Assembly (NCBI RefSeq): GCF_009663775.1
Contig: NZ_RDBR01000021.1
Coordinates: 1-37,876 of the forward strand
Source of the DNA: Lactobacillus sp. 0.1XD8-4
GTDB lineage: Bacteria > Bacillota > Bacilli > Lactobacillales > Lactobacillaceae
Direction of reading: 5' to 3'
DNA: 37,876 bases
Shown: positions 24,560-32,800 of the stretch, in pieces
Layout: each line of letters starts with the position of its first letter
Numbering within the stretch: the stretch's first letter is position 1
Position numbers and translations under genes: made by a program
Notes under the pieces: generated by a model
Told to the model about the DNA's origin: nothing
Databases searched by the model: none
What the model saw: only the letters and a program-made list of their open reading frames with translations

Positions 24560-24613
24560 AAAAAAGGTGAATTTTTTCGCAAAAACTTCATAATTGCTTC
24601 AAATTCACCCTTT
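24560..24613 (-). terminator. terminator of the OatA-MarR-HAD operon
   Basis: AAAGGGTGAATTT / AAATTCACCTTT stem with a T-run on the minus strand, 25 bases after the HAD gene stop. Confidence 0.8.
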
Positions 24614-24638
24614 ATTTCACGTTTTATAACAATCTTTA

Positions 24639-25445
24639 TTACAAAAGTGTTGCAAAATAACGCTCGCAATACTTTGCAACCCCATCATTATCATTAGTAT
24701 CTGTAATAGCAGTTGCTGCTGCCTTAATATTTGGCAACCCATTTTCCATTGCAATTCCCTGTGTAGCTGCTTCAATCATTTCTAAATCATTATCTGCATC
24801 CCCAAATGCCATTAAATTACTAAAGTCTTCGTTAAAGTGATCTAGTAACGCCTTTAATCCAACTGCCTTATTTAAGTGCTTTGGTAAAAATTCCATAATC
24901 ATCGGTTGGGATTGAACCGCATGATAATGTACTTTAAGATCAGCTGGTAAATTTTCGATGATTGTCGATAATTCAGCTGGCTCAATTGCCATCACTGCCT
25001 TACTATATGTTGTTTCTGGTAAATCACGCATAGCTAAATTATTGAACTCAATATTTTTTAAGACAGTTCGATAAATTGAACCTGGGTAATCGTTTAGTTC
25101 ATATACCCGTTCAAAATCAAGCACATTTAATGGGATCTTTTCAGCCTTAATATATTCAAATAGGGGCATTAAATCTGCCTTTTCCATTCCCAATTCAAAA
25201 AGGTGTTCTCGAGATGCATTATTAATAACTAAGCCACCATTAAATGTAATTGTATAATCATCAGGCTTTGTTAACCCTAGTTGTTCAATATACGGCCAAA
25301 TTGCATTAATTGGGCGGCCGGTACACAAAACAACCCGGATTCCTTGTTCATGTAATTGTTTAAGCACCGCTGCGTTGCGTGTGCTAATTTCCTTATCACT
25401 ATTTAATAAGGTGTTATCAAGATCTAAAGCAATCATCTTAATCAT
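24639..25445 (-). CDS. HAD-superfamily Cof-type phosphatase
   Basis: A 268-residue cytosolic phosphatase of the Cof/YidA subgroup. Seen: motif I ALDLDNTLL at the N-terminus (nucleophile Asp), motif II CTGRP near 40, and motif IV FGDADNDLEM near 215 with metal-binding Asp residues. The C2 cap lies between. The substrate is probably a sugar phosphate or FMN-like compound and cannot be deduced. The start is set at the ATG overlapping the end of the MarR gene (ATGATTAAG). A longer reading from 25502 lies fully inside the MarR gene and lacks a binding site; the ATG at 25436 is an alternative. Translationally coupled. Confidence 0.85.
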   Translation of the reverse strand: MIKMIALDLDNTLLNSDKEISTRNAAVLKQLHEQGIRVVLCTGRPINAIWPYIEQLGLTKPDDYTITFNGGLVINNASREHLFELGMEKADLMPLFEYIKAEKIPLNVLDFERVYELNDYPGSIYRTVLKNIEFNNLAMRDLPETTYSKAVMAIEPAELSTIIENLPADLKVHYHAVQSQPMIMEFLPKHLNKAVGLKALLDHFNEDFSNLMAFGDADNDLEMIEAATQGIAMENGLPNIKAAATAITDTNDNDGVAKYCERYFATLL

Positions 25446-25905
25446 TATCTTGTTCTCTCTTTCTAATTTTGCCTTGAATAATTTGTTGGTTAAAGTCTTC
25501 AAATAAATTCAAAAATTGATCAGCACGATCCTTACCATAAATCCGAACCCATTTTGAAAAACGTTGATTAATTTTTTGCCAAATCTGTGTTTCAACCTGC
25601 TTACCCTTTACCGTGGCTACTAGAAACATCCGTCGCCGATCTGCTGGGTCTGCTTTTTGCTCAACGTATTCTTGTTGGAAAAGAATTTTTAGCTGCCGTG
25701 AAACAGCACTTCTCGTTACCTGGCGCTGTTTAGCAATATCCATTAATTTAATGTTAGGATGACTGATAATCATCCGTAAAATCAAGAATTGCTCAAAAGA
25801 AAGATTGTATTCACTCGCTGGCTCAGAAATAAAACTTTCTAACCCTTTTAAGCCGGTTAAGTATATATTAATTGCTTTATCTAACAATTGATCTTCTGTC
25901 GCCAT
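25438..25905 (-). CDS. MarR-family transcriptional regulator
   Basis: A 155-residue winged-helix regulator with the MarR core: LSFEQFLILRMI, recognition region MDIAKQRQVTRSAVSRQLKILFQQEYVEQ, and wing DPADRRRMFLVATVKG. It lies 11 bp after an OatA-like gene and overlaps the HAD gene, so it may regulate its own operon. No palindromic operator was obvious upstream of the operon. The ribosome binding site is GAGGAG. Confidence 0.9.
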   Translation of the reverse strand: MATEDQLLDKAINIYLTGLKGLESFISEPASEYNLSFEQFLILRMIISHPNIKLMDIAKQRQVTRSAVSRQLKILFQQEYVEQKADPADRRRMFLVATVKGKQVETQIWQKINQRFSKWVRIYGKDRADQFLNLFEDFNQQIIQGKIRKREQDND

Positions 25906-25916
25906 TATTCTCCTCC

Positions 25917-27782
25917 CTAATGATTAGTTAAAATTGCCTTAGCGATTAAACGAGCAAAATGGTCATTTCCAGCTGGTCCCATATGAACGTTATCGCTTGC
26001 AAACCATTCGGTATGTCCTTGACTAGCCTTATACCAATCAACAACGTGAACATTTTTGTGTTTCTTGGCAACGTCTTTTATCTCATCATTAACTGTTTGT
26101 TGCCAAGGTTTTGTTGGAACATGCGCAGTTACCCAAAAAATCTGATGTCCAGGGCCAATTGCACTTAATATATCATCTAATGTATCCTGCGTCATGGCAC
26201 CATTTGTTCCAAGATTCAAAACAACGATCTTATTTAAATGACCATCTGCTTTTAGCTGCTTGATTACTTCTGGCGTTGCTGACCCTTGTCGCCCAACTTG
26301 CGCATCGACATAAGCATTCGGCATCAATTTTTGGATACTATCTGCTGCATCTGCCATTACTGAATCACCAATCGCCGTAACTTTTAGCTTTTGGGCGGCT
26401 TTTATCTGGGCGGGCGTTAGATCATATTGCTTTTGAAGTTTCTTTGTAGTACCACTTGCTTCGGCAACCGTTTCGCCTTTAGCAATCTTTTTATTATGTT
26501 CTTCAGCAGCTTGGTGATTTTGCTCAATCCGCTGTTGAACTGCGGTCTTCTTTGGTGCCCGGTTTGGTTGACAAAAACCGATAAATGCAATTATCAACAC
26601 TAATGTACCAGCTAAAAGCTTACTTCCGCTTTGCCAGCTAATATGATGTTTTTCTAAAACTCTTTGAAGATCCGCAGGTAACTCTGTCCACCGATACCGC
26701 GCAAATGGTTGTTCAATTAATCGGTACGAAGCCTCGCTAATCGCTAAAATTATTGCGATCTCAACCAGAGCATTTATTAACGGGTGATTGCCGACCTTAA
26801 TTAACCGTTCGTAGAAAATCATTACAGGGTACTGATAAACATAGATACCGTATGAGCGTTGTCCCACCCAGTGAAATACTGGATTAGAAAACCATTTGTT
26901 CATACTTGCTCCCGGATGGAGAATAGTAGCCATTAAAAGAATACCGACAAAGCTGTAGAGGAACATTCCCCCACGATAAGTAAATGCTGACTGTCCATTT
27001 AACGAGCAAAAACCAAAAATCGTAATAACAGTTGCCAGGATTCCTGTAATATTCAGTAAATCTCGGCTATTTTTCTGCAGATTTGGCCGTAAACGATTCA
27101 ATGGCCACGCCAGACCTAACCACGAACCAAGAAAAAGCGAAAATGCTCGCGTATCAGTTCCGTAGTATACACGGTTAATATTGGCTGGATCATATAAAAC
27201 AGCCATTTCCACCGCTGATAAGATTGCTAATACAAATACAATCCGCCGAACTACTTGCGTTTCTTTAAAAATCCTAAATAAAAGGGTAATAATTAACGGC
27301 CACAATAAATAAAACTGTGCTTCAACTCCCAATGTCCATAAGTGCGTAAATGGTGAAATCCCGCCAAACTGGTCAAAATAGGACTGGCCGTGACTTATTT
27401 CCCACCAATTGTAAACCCAGGTTAAATTAGTGATGATTACCGCTCGAATATTATGGAGCAACTCGTGAGCAAATAAAGTAATATAAGCAGTCGTTAATAC
27501 TAACATTGCTACTAATGTTGGGTACAACCGTCGAAAACGTTTCAGGTAAAAGTGCTTAATATCAATTCTTCCACCATATTTAAGTTGCCGACTAAATTGA
27601 AAAGTTACAAAATACCCAGAAATTAATAGAAAAAGCGGAACTCCTAAGTACCCACCCATCAAAAAATTGGGTAATAAATGATAAATTATAACGCCTAAGA
27701 CAGCTAGCGTTCGTAATCCGTCTATTCCAGTCACAAAGTAGTGCGTATGCATTCCCTGAGATGGATTAAAATTCGGCTTCAT
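25917..27782 (-). CDS. OatA-like peptidoglycan/glycan O-acetyltransferase
   Basis: A 621-residue two-domain enzyme. An acyltransferase-3 membrane domain (about ten helices) spans 15-400, starting with TGIDGLRTLAVLGVIIYH. It is followed by a lysine-rich linker and an extracellular SGNH-type esterase domain from about 465. Catalytic candidates are Ser474 in AIGDSVMAD, and Asp597 and His600 in SDNVH; GTNG near 525 is the block III Asn. The domain order is that of OatA, which O-acetylates MurNAc and confers lysozyme resistance. A role on another surface glycan is possible. First gene of an operon with MarR and HAD genes. The ribosome binding site is GGAGG. Confidence 0.88.
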   Translation of the reverse strand: MKPNFNPSQGMHTHYFVTGIDGLRTLAVLGVIIYHLLPNFLMGGYLGVPLFLLISGYFVTFQFSRQLKYGGRIDIKHFYLKRFRRLYPTLVAMLVLTTAYITLFAHELLHNIRAVIITNLTWVYNWWEISHGQSYFDQFGGISPFTHLWTLGVEAQFYLLWPLIITLLFRIFKETQVVRRIVFVLAILSAVEMAVLYDPANINRVYYGTDTRAFSLFLGSWLGLAWPLNRLRPNLQKNSRDLLNITGILATVITIFGFCSLNGQSAFTYRGGMFLYSFVGILLMATILHPGASMNKWFSNPVFHWVGQRSYGIYVYQYPVMIFYERLIKVGNHPLINALVEIAIILAISEASYRLIEQPFARYRWTELPADLQRVLEKHHISWQSGSKLLAGTLVLIIAFIGFCQPNRAPKKTAVQQRIEQNHQAAEEHNKKIAKGETVAEASGTTKKLQKQYDLTPAQIKAAQKLKVTAIGDSVMADAADSIQKLMPNAYVDAQVGRQGSATPEVIKQLKADGHLNKIVVLNLGTNGAMTQDTLDDILSAIGPGHQIFWVTAHVPTKPWQQTVNDEIKDVAKKHKNVHVVDWYKASQGHTEWFASDNVHMGPAGNDHFARLIAKAILTNH

Positions 27783-27838
27783 TGCCTGACCTCCACAAAT
27801 TCTTCATACCATATTACTTATTATTTCTTGAAAGAATG

Positions 27839-27872
27839 AAAAAGCCCAAGACCCTATTTTTTCAGCCTTAGG
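27839..27872 (-). terminator. terminator of the 103-residue gene
   Basis: CCTAAG / CTTGGG stem (one G-U), followed by CTTTTTC on the minus strand, placed between this gene and the OatA-like gene. Confidence 0.65.
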
Positions 27873-27884
27873 TATTTACCTTAA

Positions 27885-28196
27885 TTACCCGACGTGATTT
27901 TCTTTTAAGATTGTTTGAACAATCTTATCAACTTCTGGCGGTCGCCTCCATTCTTCCCAATGATCCATCGATTCATCTTGCATTTTATAATGGGTATTTA
28001 TAAAGTGCTCATACTTAATAACATTCTTGGAATGAGGAATATTTAACTCTAATATCCGCACTTCCTTAATAAATTTACGTTCTGCTGCTAGTTCAGCACG
28101 GCCATTTTGGACCATGTTACCAATTTCATAATATTTTGAACCATCATTACGGGTAATTTCCTCAATCAGTGTCAACGTTTCGTGTTGTTCTTCCAC
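27885..28196 (-). CDS. uncharacterised 103-residue cytosolic protein
   Basis: Not recognised. It is a charged soluble protein with no membrane segment. The first half resembles a beta-hairpin (TLTLIEEITRNDGSKYYEIGNM). The second half has HFINTHYKMQDESMDHWEEWRRPPEVDKIV. The start is set at GTG 28196, because AAAGGGG is 8 bases upstream and the likely -10 (TATAAT at 28222-28227) lies inside the longer reading from 28250, whose extra N-terminus would not be transcribed. Single-gene unit with its own terminator. Confidence 0.7.
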   Translation of the reverse strand: MEEQHETLTLIEEITRNDGSKYYEIGNMVQNGRAELAAERKFIKEVRILELNIPHSKNVIKYEHFINTHYKMQDESMDHWEEWRRPPEVDKIVQTILKENHVG

Positions 28197-28221
28197 TTTC
28201 TCTACCCCTTTCAACCCTACC

Positions 28222-28227
28222 ATTATA
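28222..28227 (-). promoter_or_regulatory. -10 of the 103-residue gene
   Basis: TATAAT on the minus strand, about 26 bases before the GTG start. The hairpin of the candidate small RNA ends about 20 bases upstream. Confidence 0.5.
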
Positions 28228-28245
28228 ACGAGTTTAAACCAAAAA

Positions 28246-28321
28246 ATCATCGTCTAAATGACGATGATTGGCATAAGAGAGAAAGAGAATTGATTAGAAG
28301 GTAAATACTTAATACCTTGCA
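28246..28321 (-). ncRNA. candidate small RNA with its own terminator
   Basis: On the minus strand, between glmS and the 103-residue gene, -35 TTGACT (28351-28356), 17 bp and -10 CATCAT (28328-28333) predict a start near 28321. The RNA of about 75 nt would have a hairpin AAGGTA/TACCTT, a single-stranded pyrimidine tract (CTCTTTCTCTCTT) and a perfect 10-bp terminator stem AATCATCGTC / GACGATGATT with six T. A separate glmS terminator lies upstream, so this hairpin needs another transcript to explain it. The CU-rich loop could pair with ribosome binding sites. No expression data; the -10 is weak. Confidence 0.4.
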
Positions 28322-28423
28322 CATATTATGATGGCGCTTCCAACGAAATAAGTCAACCCTACTTATTAATCATTTTTCAAAAATATATCAATTTAGATAG
28401 TGCCTAATAGATGGAGAAAAGAA

Positions 28424-28467
28424 AAAGAACCAGCAAATTTTATGTAAAATTAACTGATTCTTTTTTA
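28424..28467 (-). terminator. terminator of glmS
   Basis: GAAtCAGttAATTTT / AAAATTtgCTGgTTC stem followed by TTTTTC on the minus strand. Confidence 0.75.
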
Positions 28468-28471
28468 GATT

Positions 28472-30292
28472 TTATTGAACAGTAACTGACTTTGCTAAAT
28501 TCCGTGGCTTATCAACATCAAGTCCCTTGCCAAGACTTGTGTAGTAAGCCAACAGTTGCGCTGGCAAGACACTTAATAACGGTGTAAGAACCTCATCAAC
28601 ATCAGGTAAGACAAATGTATCGTCTTCTTGGGCAAGGTGACGAGAAACGATTGTAATTATACTTGCTCCACGAGCTTGAGTTTCTTCAAGGTTACTCCGA
28701 GTTAAGCCAGCAGTCCGATCTTGAGTAATGATTCCAATAACTGGCGTGTGGTCTTCAATCAATGCAATTGTTCCGTGCTTTAATTCACCAGAAGCAAAAC
28801 CTTCCGCTTGAACGTATGAAATTTCTTTTAATTTCAATGCTGCTTCAAGAGAAACTGACCAATCCATTCCTCGGCCAATATAGAATGCATTTGGAACCTT
28901 TGATAGGTAACGAGAAGCAATTTCTTCAACCTTCTTCTTACTATCCGTAATTGATTGCATCCCATTAGCTACTAATCCTAATTGATGTTTTACGTCAAAG
29001 TCCTTAGCGGCCTGCTTACCCATGTACACGCCAAGTGCTTGGGCTAAAATTGCTTCAACAGCAATTTGTGCAGTATAAGCTTTGGTAGAAGCAACAGCGA
29101 TCTCCGGACCAGCATATAGCAATTCAGTATAGGTAGCTTCACGCGAAAGTGTGGACTTATCAACGTTGGTAATTGTTAAGCTTGGCCAATTATTTTTGTT
29201 AACATTAACAAGTACTTCCCGACTATCAGCAGTTTCACCACTCTGGCTCAAGAAGATAAAGAATGGCTTCTTAGAAAGTAGTGGTTGTTCATAAGCAAAT
29301 TCTGATGAAATATGAACAGAAGTAGGAATTCCACATAATTTTTCAAAAATACGAGCTCCAACTAAACCAGCATGGTAACTAGTACCAGCACCAACGATAT
29401 ATAGGTGGTCAGCATCAGCCATGTCCTTAAGGAGCTTTTCGTCAATTTGTGCTACATCATCATTGCCAAAGTATTCTTGAACAAGTTTCCGCATTACAGC
29501 TGGTTGTTCATCAATTTCTTTAAGCATGTAGTATGGATAGGTTCCCTTGTCAGCAGCGTTAGCATCCATATCAACTTTGAAAGTTGGCCGATCTACTTCA
29601 TTGCCATCAAAGTCCTTCACAATAACATGATCAGGCTTTACAACAACCAATTCGTGGTCGCCAATTTCCATAAAGGTATTAGTTTCTTTAATCATTGACA
29701 TTGCATCCGACCCCACCATATTGTAGCCATCAGCAACCCCAACTAATAATGGACTCTTGTTTTTAGCAACAAACAAGGTGTCCGGTTGTTCTTTGTCCAT
29801 TAATACGAATGCGTATGAAGAATCTGAGCTAATTAAACGCAATACCTTAAGTAAGGCTGCTTCAGTAGACATTCCGGATTCAGTAACAAATTTATCGACT
29901 AATTGAACAATAACTTCAGTATCAGTCTGACTAACAAATTTTACGTCTGACAAATATTCTTTCTTTAATTCAGCATAGTTTTCAATCACACCATTGTGAA
30001 CTAAGTAAAAACGTTCATCTTGTGAGTATTGTGGGTGTGCATTAGCCTCATTTGGTTCACCATGAGTGGCCCAACGAGTATGACCAATACCAGCCATACC
30101 GTGAACATCATCACTAAGGGCTGCTTCTAAGTTAGCAATCCGTCCTGAACGCTTTACAAGATAATCATGTCCTTGCTGGTCATTAACGTAAACCCCAGCA
30201 GAATCGTAGCCCCGATACTCAAGGCGCTTCAATCCATCAATAAGGATTGACAAACTCTTGTCAGTCCCTGTAACTCCAACAATTCCACACAT
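28472..30292 (-). CDS. glmS: glutamine-fructose-6-phosphate aminotransferase (isomerizing)
   Basis: Makes glucosamine-6-phosphate from fructose-6-phosphate and glutamine, the entry step to UDP-GlcNAc. The 606-residue enzyme has an N-terminal glutaminase (Cys2 of MCGIVGVTG; GHTRWATHG near 72-80) and two SIS domains from about 280 (GAGTSYHAG; SQSGETADS near 345) ending in the conserved DKPRNLAKSVTVQ. It has its own promoter. It is downstream of glmM but separated by a terminator. I see no glmS ribozyme signature (AGCGCC core) in the 60-base leader, so control is more likely transcriptional. Confidence 0.97.
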   Translation of the reverse strand: MCGIVGVTGTDKSLSILIDGLKRLEYRGYDSAGVYVNDQQGHDYLVKRSGRIANLEAALSDDVHGMAGIGHTRWATHGEPNEANAHPQYSQDERFYLVHNGVIENYAELKKEYLSDVKFVSQTDTEVIVQLVDKFVTESGMSTEAALLKVLRLISSDSSYAFVLMDKEQPDTLFVAKNKSPLLVGVADGYNMVGSDAMSMIKETNTFMEIGDHELVVVKPDHVIVKDFDGNEVDRPTFKVDMDANAADKGTYPYYMLKEIDEQPAVMRKLVQEYFGNDDVAQIDEKLLKDMADADHLYIVGAGTSYHAGLVGARIFEKLCGIPTSVHISSEFAYEQPLLSKKPFFIFLSQSGETADSREVLVNVNKNNWPSLTITNVDKSTLSREATYTELLYAGPEIAVASTKAYTAQIAVEAILAQALGVYMGKQAAKDFDVKHQLGLVANGMQSITDSKKKVEEIASRYLSKVPNAFYIGRGMDWSVSLEAALKLKEISYVQAEGFASGELKHGTIALIEDHTPVIGIITQDRTAGLTRSNLEETQARGASIITIVSRHLAQEDDTFVLPDVDEVLTPLLSVLPAQLLAYYTSLGKGLDVDKPRNLAKSVTVQ

Positions 30293-30317
30293 AATTAAAT
30301 TCCATCCTTTAAATAAA

Positions 30318-30333
30318 ATTGGTATAGATAACT
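30318..30333. promoter_or_regulatory. NagR/YvoA-like site in the glmS leader
   Basis: ATTGGTATAGATAACT resembles the GntR-family NagR (YvoA) binding sites of Bacillus, which sense glucosamine-6-phosphate or GlcNAc-6-phosphate. Located downstream of the transcription start. Recalled consensus only, not searched. Confidence 0.4.
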
Positions 30334-30356
30334 AGTGCAGGGCACTACATCTACGT

Positions 30357-30396
30357 AACTGTATTGTATAGTACAGTTTTTACTTTTGGTTGTCAA
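30357..30396 (-). promoter_or_regulatory. glmS promoter with overlapping palindrome
   Basis: Minus strand -35 TTGACA (30391-30396), 17 bp, -10 TACTAT (30368-30373). A palindrome with 7-bp arms AACTGTA / TACAGTT (30357-30378) covers the -10 and the start, an ideal repressor position. The leader also folds as TAGAT-TAGTG / CACTA-ATCTA (about 30325-30355). Confidence 0.7.
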
Positions 30397-30442
30397 TCAT
30401 TTTATCCAATTGGTCTATATAATTTACTTTTATTTAATAACA

Positions 30443-30527
30443 AATAAAAAACTGAGAAAAAACTTTTGTCTTCTCTCAGCTTCAAATATTTTAACAAACG
30501 ATAGCAAAATAACACGGAACATTTTAT
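30443..30527 (-). repeat. glmM terminator with partial copy C of the dispersed element
   Basis: Read on the minus strand after the glmM stop, TTCCGTGTTATTTTGCTATC, then GTTTGTTAAAAT and GAAGCTGAGAGAA align with the 3' third of copy B (19770-19843), including its terminator. The 5' two thirds are absent because the glmM gene ends there. The terminator stem is CTGAGA / TCTCAG with TTTTTTATTT. Confidence 0.6.
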
Positions 30528-31882
30528 TATTCAACTTCTAATTCTGCTCGTGCTACATCACCAATTCGTTCAACGTATTCATGAACTAATTCGGGCGTTG
30601 CTGCCTCTGCCATAATCCGCAGTAGCGGTTCAGTACCACTTGGTCGAACAAGAACACGTCCATCGCCGTTCATGTCTTGTTCAACTTGAGCAATGACTTC
30701 TTTTAACTTTTCATTTTGCATGGCACTCGCCTTATCTGCAACTTTAATATTTAATAGTTCTTGTGGATAAGTTGTCACATCACTTGCTAATTCAGCTAAA
30801 GTCTTACCAGAATCCTTAACAACAGATAAGAGTTGCAACGCTGTAAGCATTCCATCCCCCGTCGTATTGTGATCTAAGAAAATGATATGTCCTGACTGTT
30901 CTCCACCAAGATTATAGCCATTCTTTAACATTTCTTCGACAACATAACGGTCACCGACTTTGGTTTTAACGCTCTTGAGGTCATGGGCTTCTAAGGCCTT
31001 ATACATCCCCAAGTTACTCATTACCGTTGTTACTACTGTATCTTTTTTTAGGAGCCCCTTTTTATCCATGTACTTTCCACAGATATACATTATTTTGTCA
31101 CCGTCAACAATGTTTCCTTCGTTATCAACAGCAATACAACGGTCGCCGTCTCCATCAAAAGCTACACCAAGGTCCGCATTATTTTCAACAACTGCTTTTT
31201 GTAAACTTTCAGGATGGGTCGAGCCACAATTCAAATTAGTATTTAAGCCATTTGGCTGGTCATTGATTGGGATAAAATCAACGTTCATATCAGCAAATAG
31301 ATTTGAAATAAAACCACTTGTAGCACCATTTGCAGCATCAACAACAACCTTTAGTCCTTCTAAGTCTGTTGAAACTGTTTGCTCAAGAAATGAGGTATAT
31401 TTTAATGCCCCTTCATGGTAATCAGCAACTGTCCCCAAGCCCTCATCAGAAGGACGTGGCAATGTGTCTTCTTCCGCATCTAATAATTGTTCAATTTCAT
31501 ATTCAAGGTCATCTGATAGCTTAAAGCCATTGCCTCCAAAGTACTTAATTCCATTATATTTAATGGGATTATGACTTGCAGTAATCATGACCCCCGCATC
31601 TGCTTCTTGTGCTCGTACAAGATAAGCAACCCCTGGCGTAGTTACAACGCCCAGCCGTAAAACCTCAATCCCCACAGACAATAAACCTGAAACTAACGCA
31701 TTTTCAAGCATTTGTCCAGAAATTCGGGTATCACGGGAAACTAATACTTGTGGTTGCTTTCTTTCGGAGTGACGCGTAAGAACATACCCACCTGCGCGAC
31801 CAACCCGAAATGCCAATTCAGGACTAAGATCTTTATTTGCAACACCACGAACACCATCAGTTCCAAAATATTTTAACTTCAT
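30527..31882 (-). CDS. glmM: phosphoglucosamine mutase
   Basis: Converts glucosamine-6-phosphate to glucosamine-1-phosphate for UDP-GlcNAc. The 451-residue alpha-D-phosphohexomutase has active-site serine in [11 protein letters not shown] (about residue 101), metal loop DGDGDR near 240-245, GGEQSGH near 325, and phosphate-binding [12 protein letters not shown] near 416. Third gene of cdaA-cdaR-glmM (30 bp after cdaR), an order conserved in Firmicutes, where GlmM also binds and inhibits CdaA. The ribosome binding site is AGAGGAG. Confidence 0.97.
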   Translation of the reverse strand: MKLKYFGTDGVRGVANKDLSPELAFRVGRAGGYVLTRHSERKQPQVLVSRDTRISGQMLENALVSGLLSVGIEVLRLGVVTTPGVAYLVRAQEADAGVMITASHNPIKYNGIKYFGGNGFKLSDDLEYEIEQLLDAEEDTLPRPSDEGLGTVADYHEGALKYTSFLEQTVSTDLEGLKVVVDAANGATSGFISNLFADMNVDFIPINDQPNGLNTNLNCGSTHPESLQKAVVENNADLGVAFDGDGDRCIAVDNEGNIVDGDKIMYICGKYMDKKGLLKKDTVVTTVMSNLGMYKALEAHDLKSVKTKVGDRYVVEEMLKNGYNLGGEQSGHIIFLDHNTTGDGMLTALQLLSVVKDSGKTLAELASDVTTYPQELLNIKVADKASAMQNEKLKEVIAQVEQDMNGDGRVLVRPSGTEPLLRIMAEAATPELVHEYVERIGDVARAELEVE

Positions 31883-31912
31883 GTCACTTCTCCTCTATCA
31901 TATTAAAAATAA

Positions 31913-32800
31913 TTAATTTGCATCACTTGAGCTTGAATCTCCACTACTATTTATACTACTTGACGACTGAGATGTCTCTGTAGACGATTCTGAAGATGAT
32001 TCCCTAGATGACGTCTTAGAGCTACTCGTATCGTTTTTAGCACCATTGCTTGACGATGAGCTACTTGAATTACTACTTTGTATTCCCGCTGATACAGGAA
32101 TTGTTATATTAGTAGTTGTTGGTGAAATTACAACATTTAATGTTTGCCCGTTCCGATCAAGTGCTTGAAGGGTAACTTGTCGTGAAATGTTATCTTTAGC
32201 ATCATGCGGTACCGCAACGAAAGCGACGATCTTATCAACATGGTTAACCTCTTCACGGGCCCCTGTTACTTGAACATTTTGAATATCACTATGTGGGCGG
32301 CCAATTTGGTAACCATTATCTAAATTCTTAGTGCTCAAACGAACAGTCACTTTCATTGTAATTGTCTTGCGTGGTTGAATATTTACATTAATATATTGCG
32401 GATTGATACTAGAAGTCAATTCAGAATTCAAACCACTCGTTTTTAACTTAACACGGTGTCTTCCTGGTGATAAATCCGAAAGATCTGCGTAAACCTTAAA
32501 ATTTTGCGTATTAGATGTGGTGGTAACCAGTGCTGAAGGACCAGTAACTTTAACTTTTACATATTGAGGATAACCACTCACAATATATTTGGCATTATCC
32601 ACTGTAACGTCAAGCGGCATTTTAATTGTTGCTGATTTATCAGACATTAGCGCGCTATTCTGGTTGTTATTGCGGGTATTTTGGCGAAGAAAGCCGCTTT
32701 TGCTCCCGTTTACATACATAAATAAGAAAAGCGCTAAAATTAACGAAATAATTCGCAAAACCCACTTATGGCGGAAAAAGCCCTTAGTGTCCTTGCCCAT
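31913..32800 (-). CDS. cdaR: CdaR/YbbR-domain regulator of diadenylate cyclase
   Basis: A 295-residue membrane-anchored protein. A cytosolic basic N-terminus and one membrane helix (about 15-32) precede an extracytoplasmic region with YbbR repeats up to about 235. A 55-residue tail of almost only Ser, Thr, Asn, Asp and Glu follows. CdaR modulates CdaA activity in other Firmicutes. The start is at 32800, where AGGAGG is 8 bases upstream, inside the cdaA end (17-base overlap, translational coupling). An ATG at 32833 would place 11 extra residues without a binding site. The Ser-rich tail is longer than I expect for the family and may contact the wall. Confidence 0.93.
   Translation of the reverse strand: MGKDTKGFFRHKWVLRIISLILALFLFMYVNGSKSGFLRQNTRNNNQNSALMSDKSATIKMPLDVTVDNAKYIVSGYPQYVKVKVTGPSALVTTTSNTQNFKVYADLSDLSPGRHRVKLKTSGLNSELTSSINPQYINVNIQPRKTITMKVTVRLSTKNLDNGYQIGRPHSDIQNVQVTGAREEVNHVDKIVAFVAVPHDAKDNISRQVTLQALDRNGQTLNVVISPTTTNITIPVSAGIQSSNSSSSSSSNGAKNDTSSSKTSSRESSSESSTETSQSSSSINSSGDSSSSDAN

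Noticed and set aside
24480-24560. c-di-AMP (ydaO) riboswitch ahead of the wall protein gene
   Set aside because: No match to the conserved blocks I know; only an AT-rich stretch with short GGGG/CCCC tracts.
28258-28275. GATGATTGGCA similarity to copy A of the dispersed element
   Set aside because: The match is only about 11 bases, falls within a self-contained terminator stem, and no other block of the element follows.
30293-30360. glmS ribozyme
   Set aside because: The conserved core (AGCGCC...) is not visible and the leader from the predicted start is too short for the full fold.
30960-31421. 153-codon open frame antisense to glmM
   Set aside because: It lies wholly opposite a conserved gene, has no ribosome binding site, and its translation resembles nothing; it is a frame shadow.
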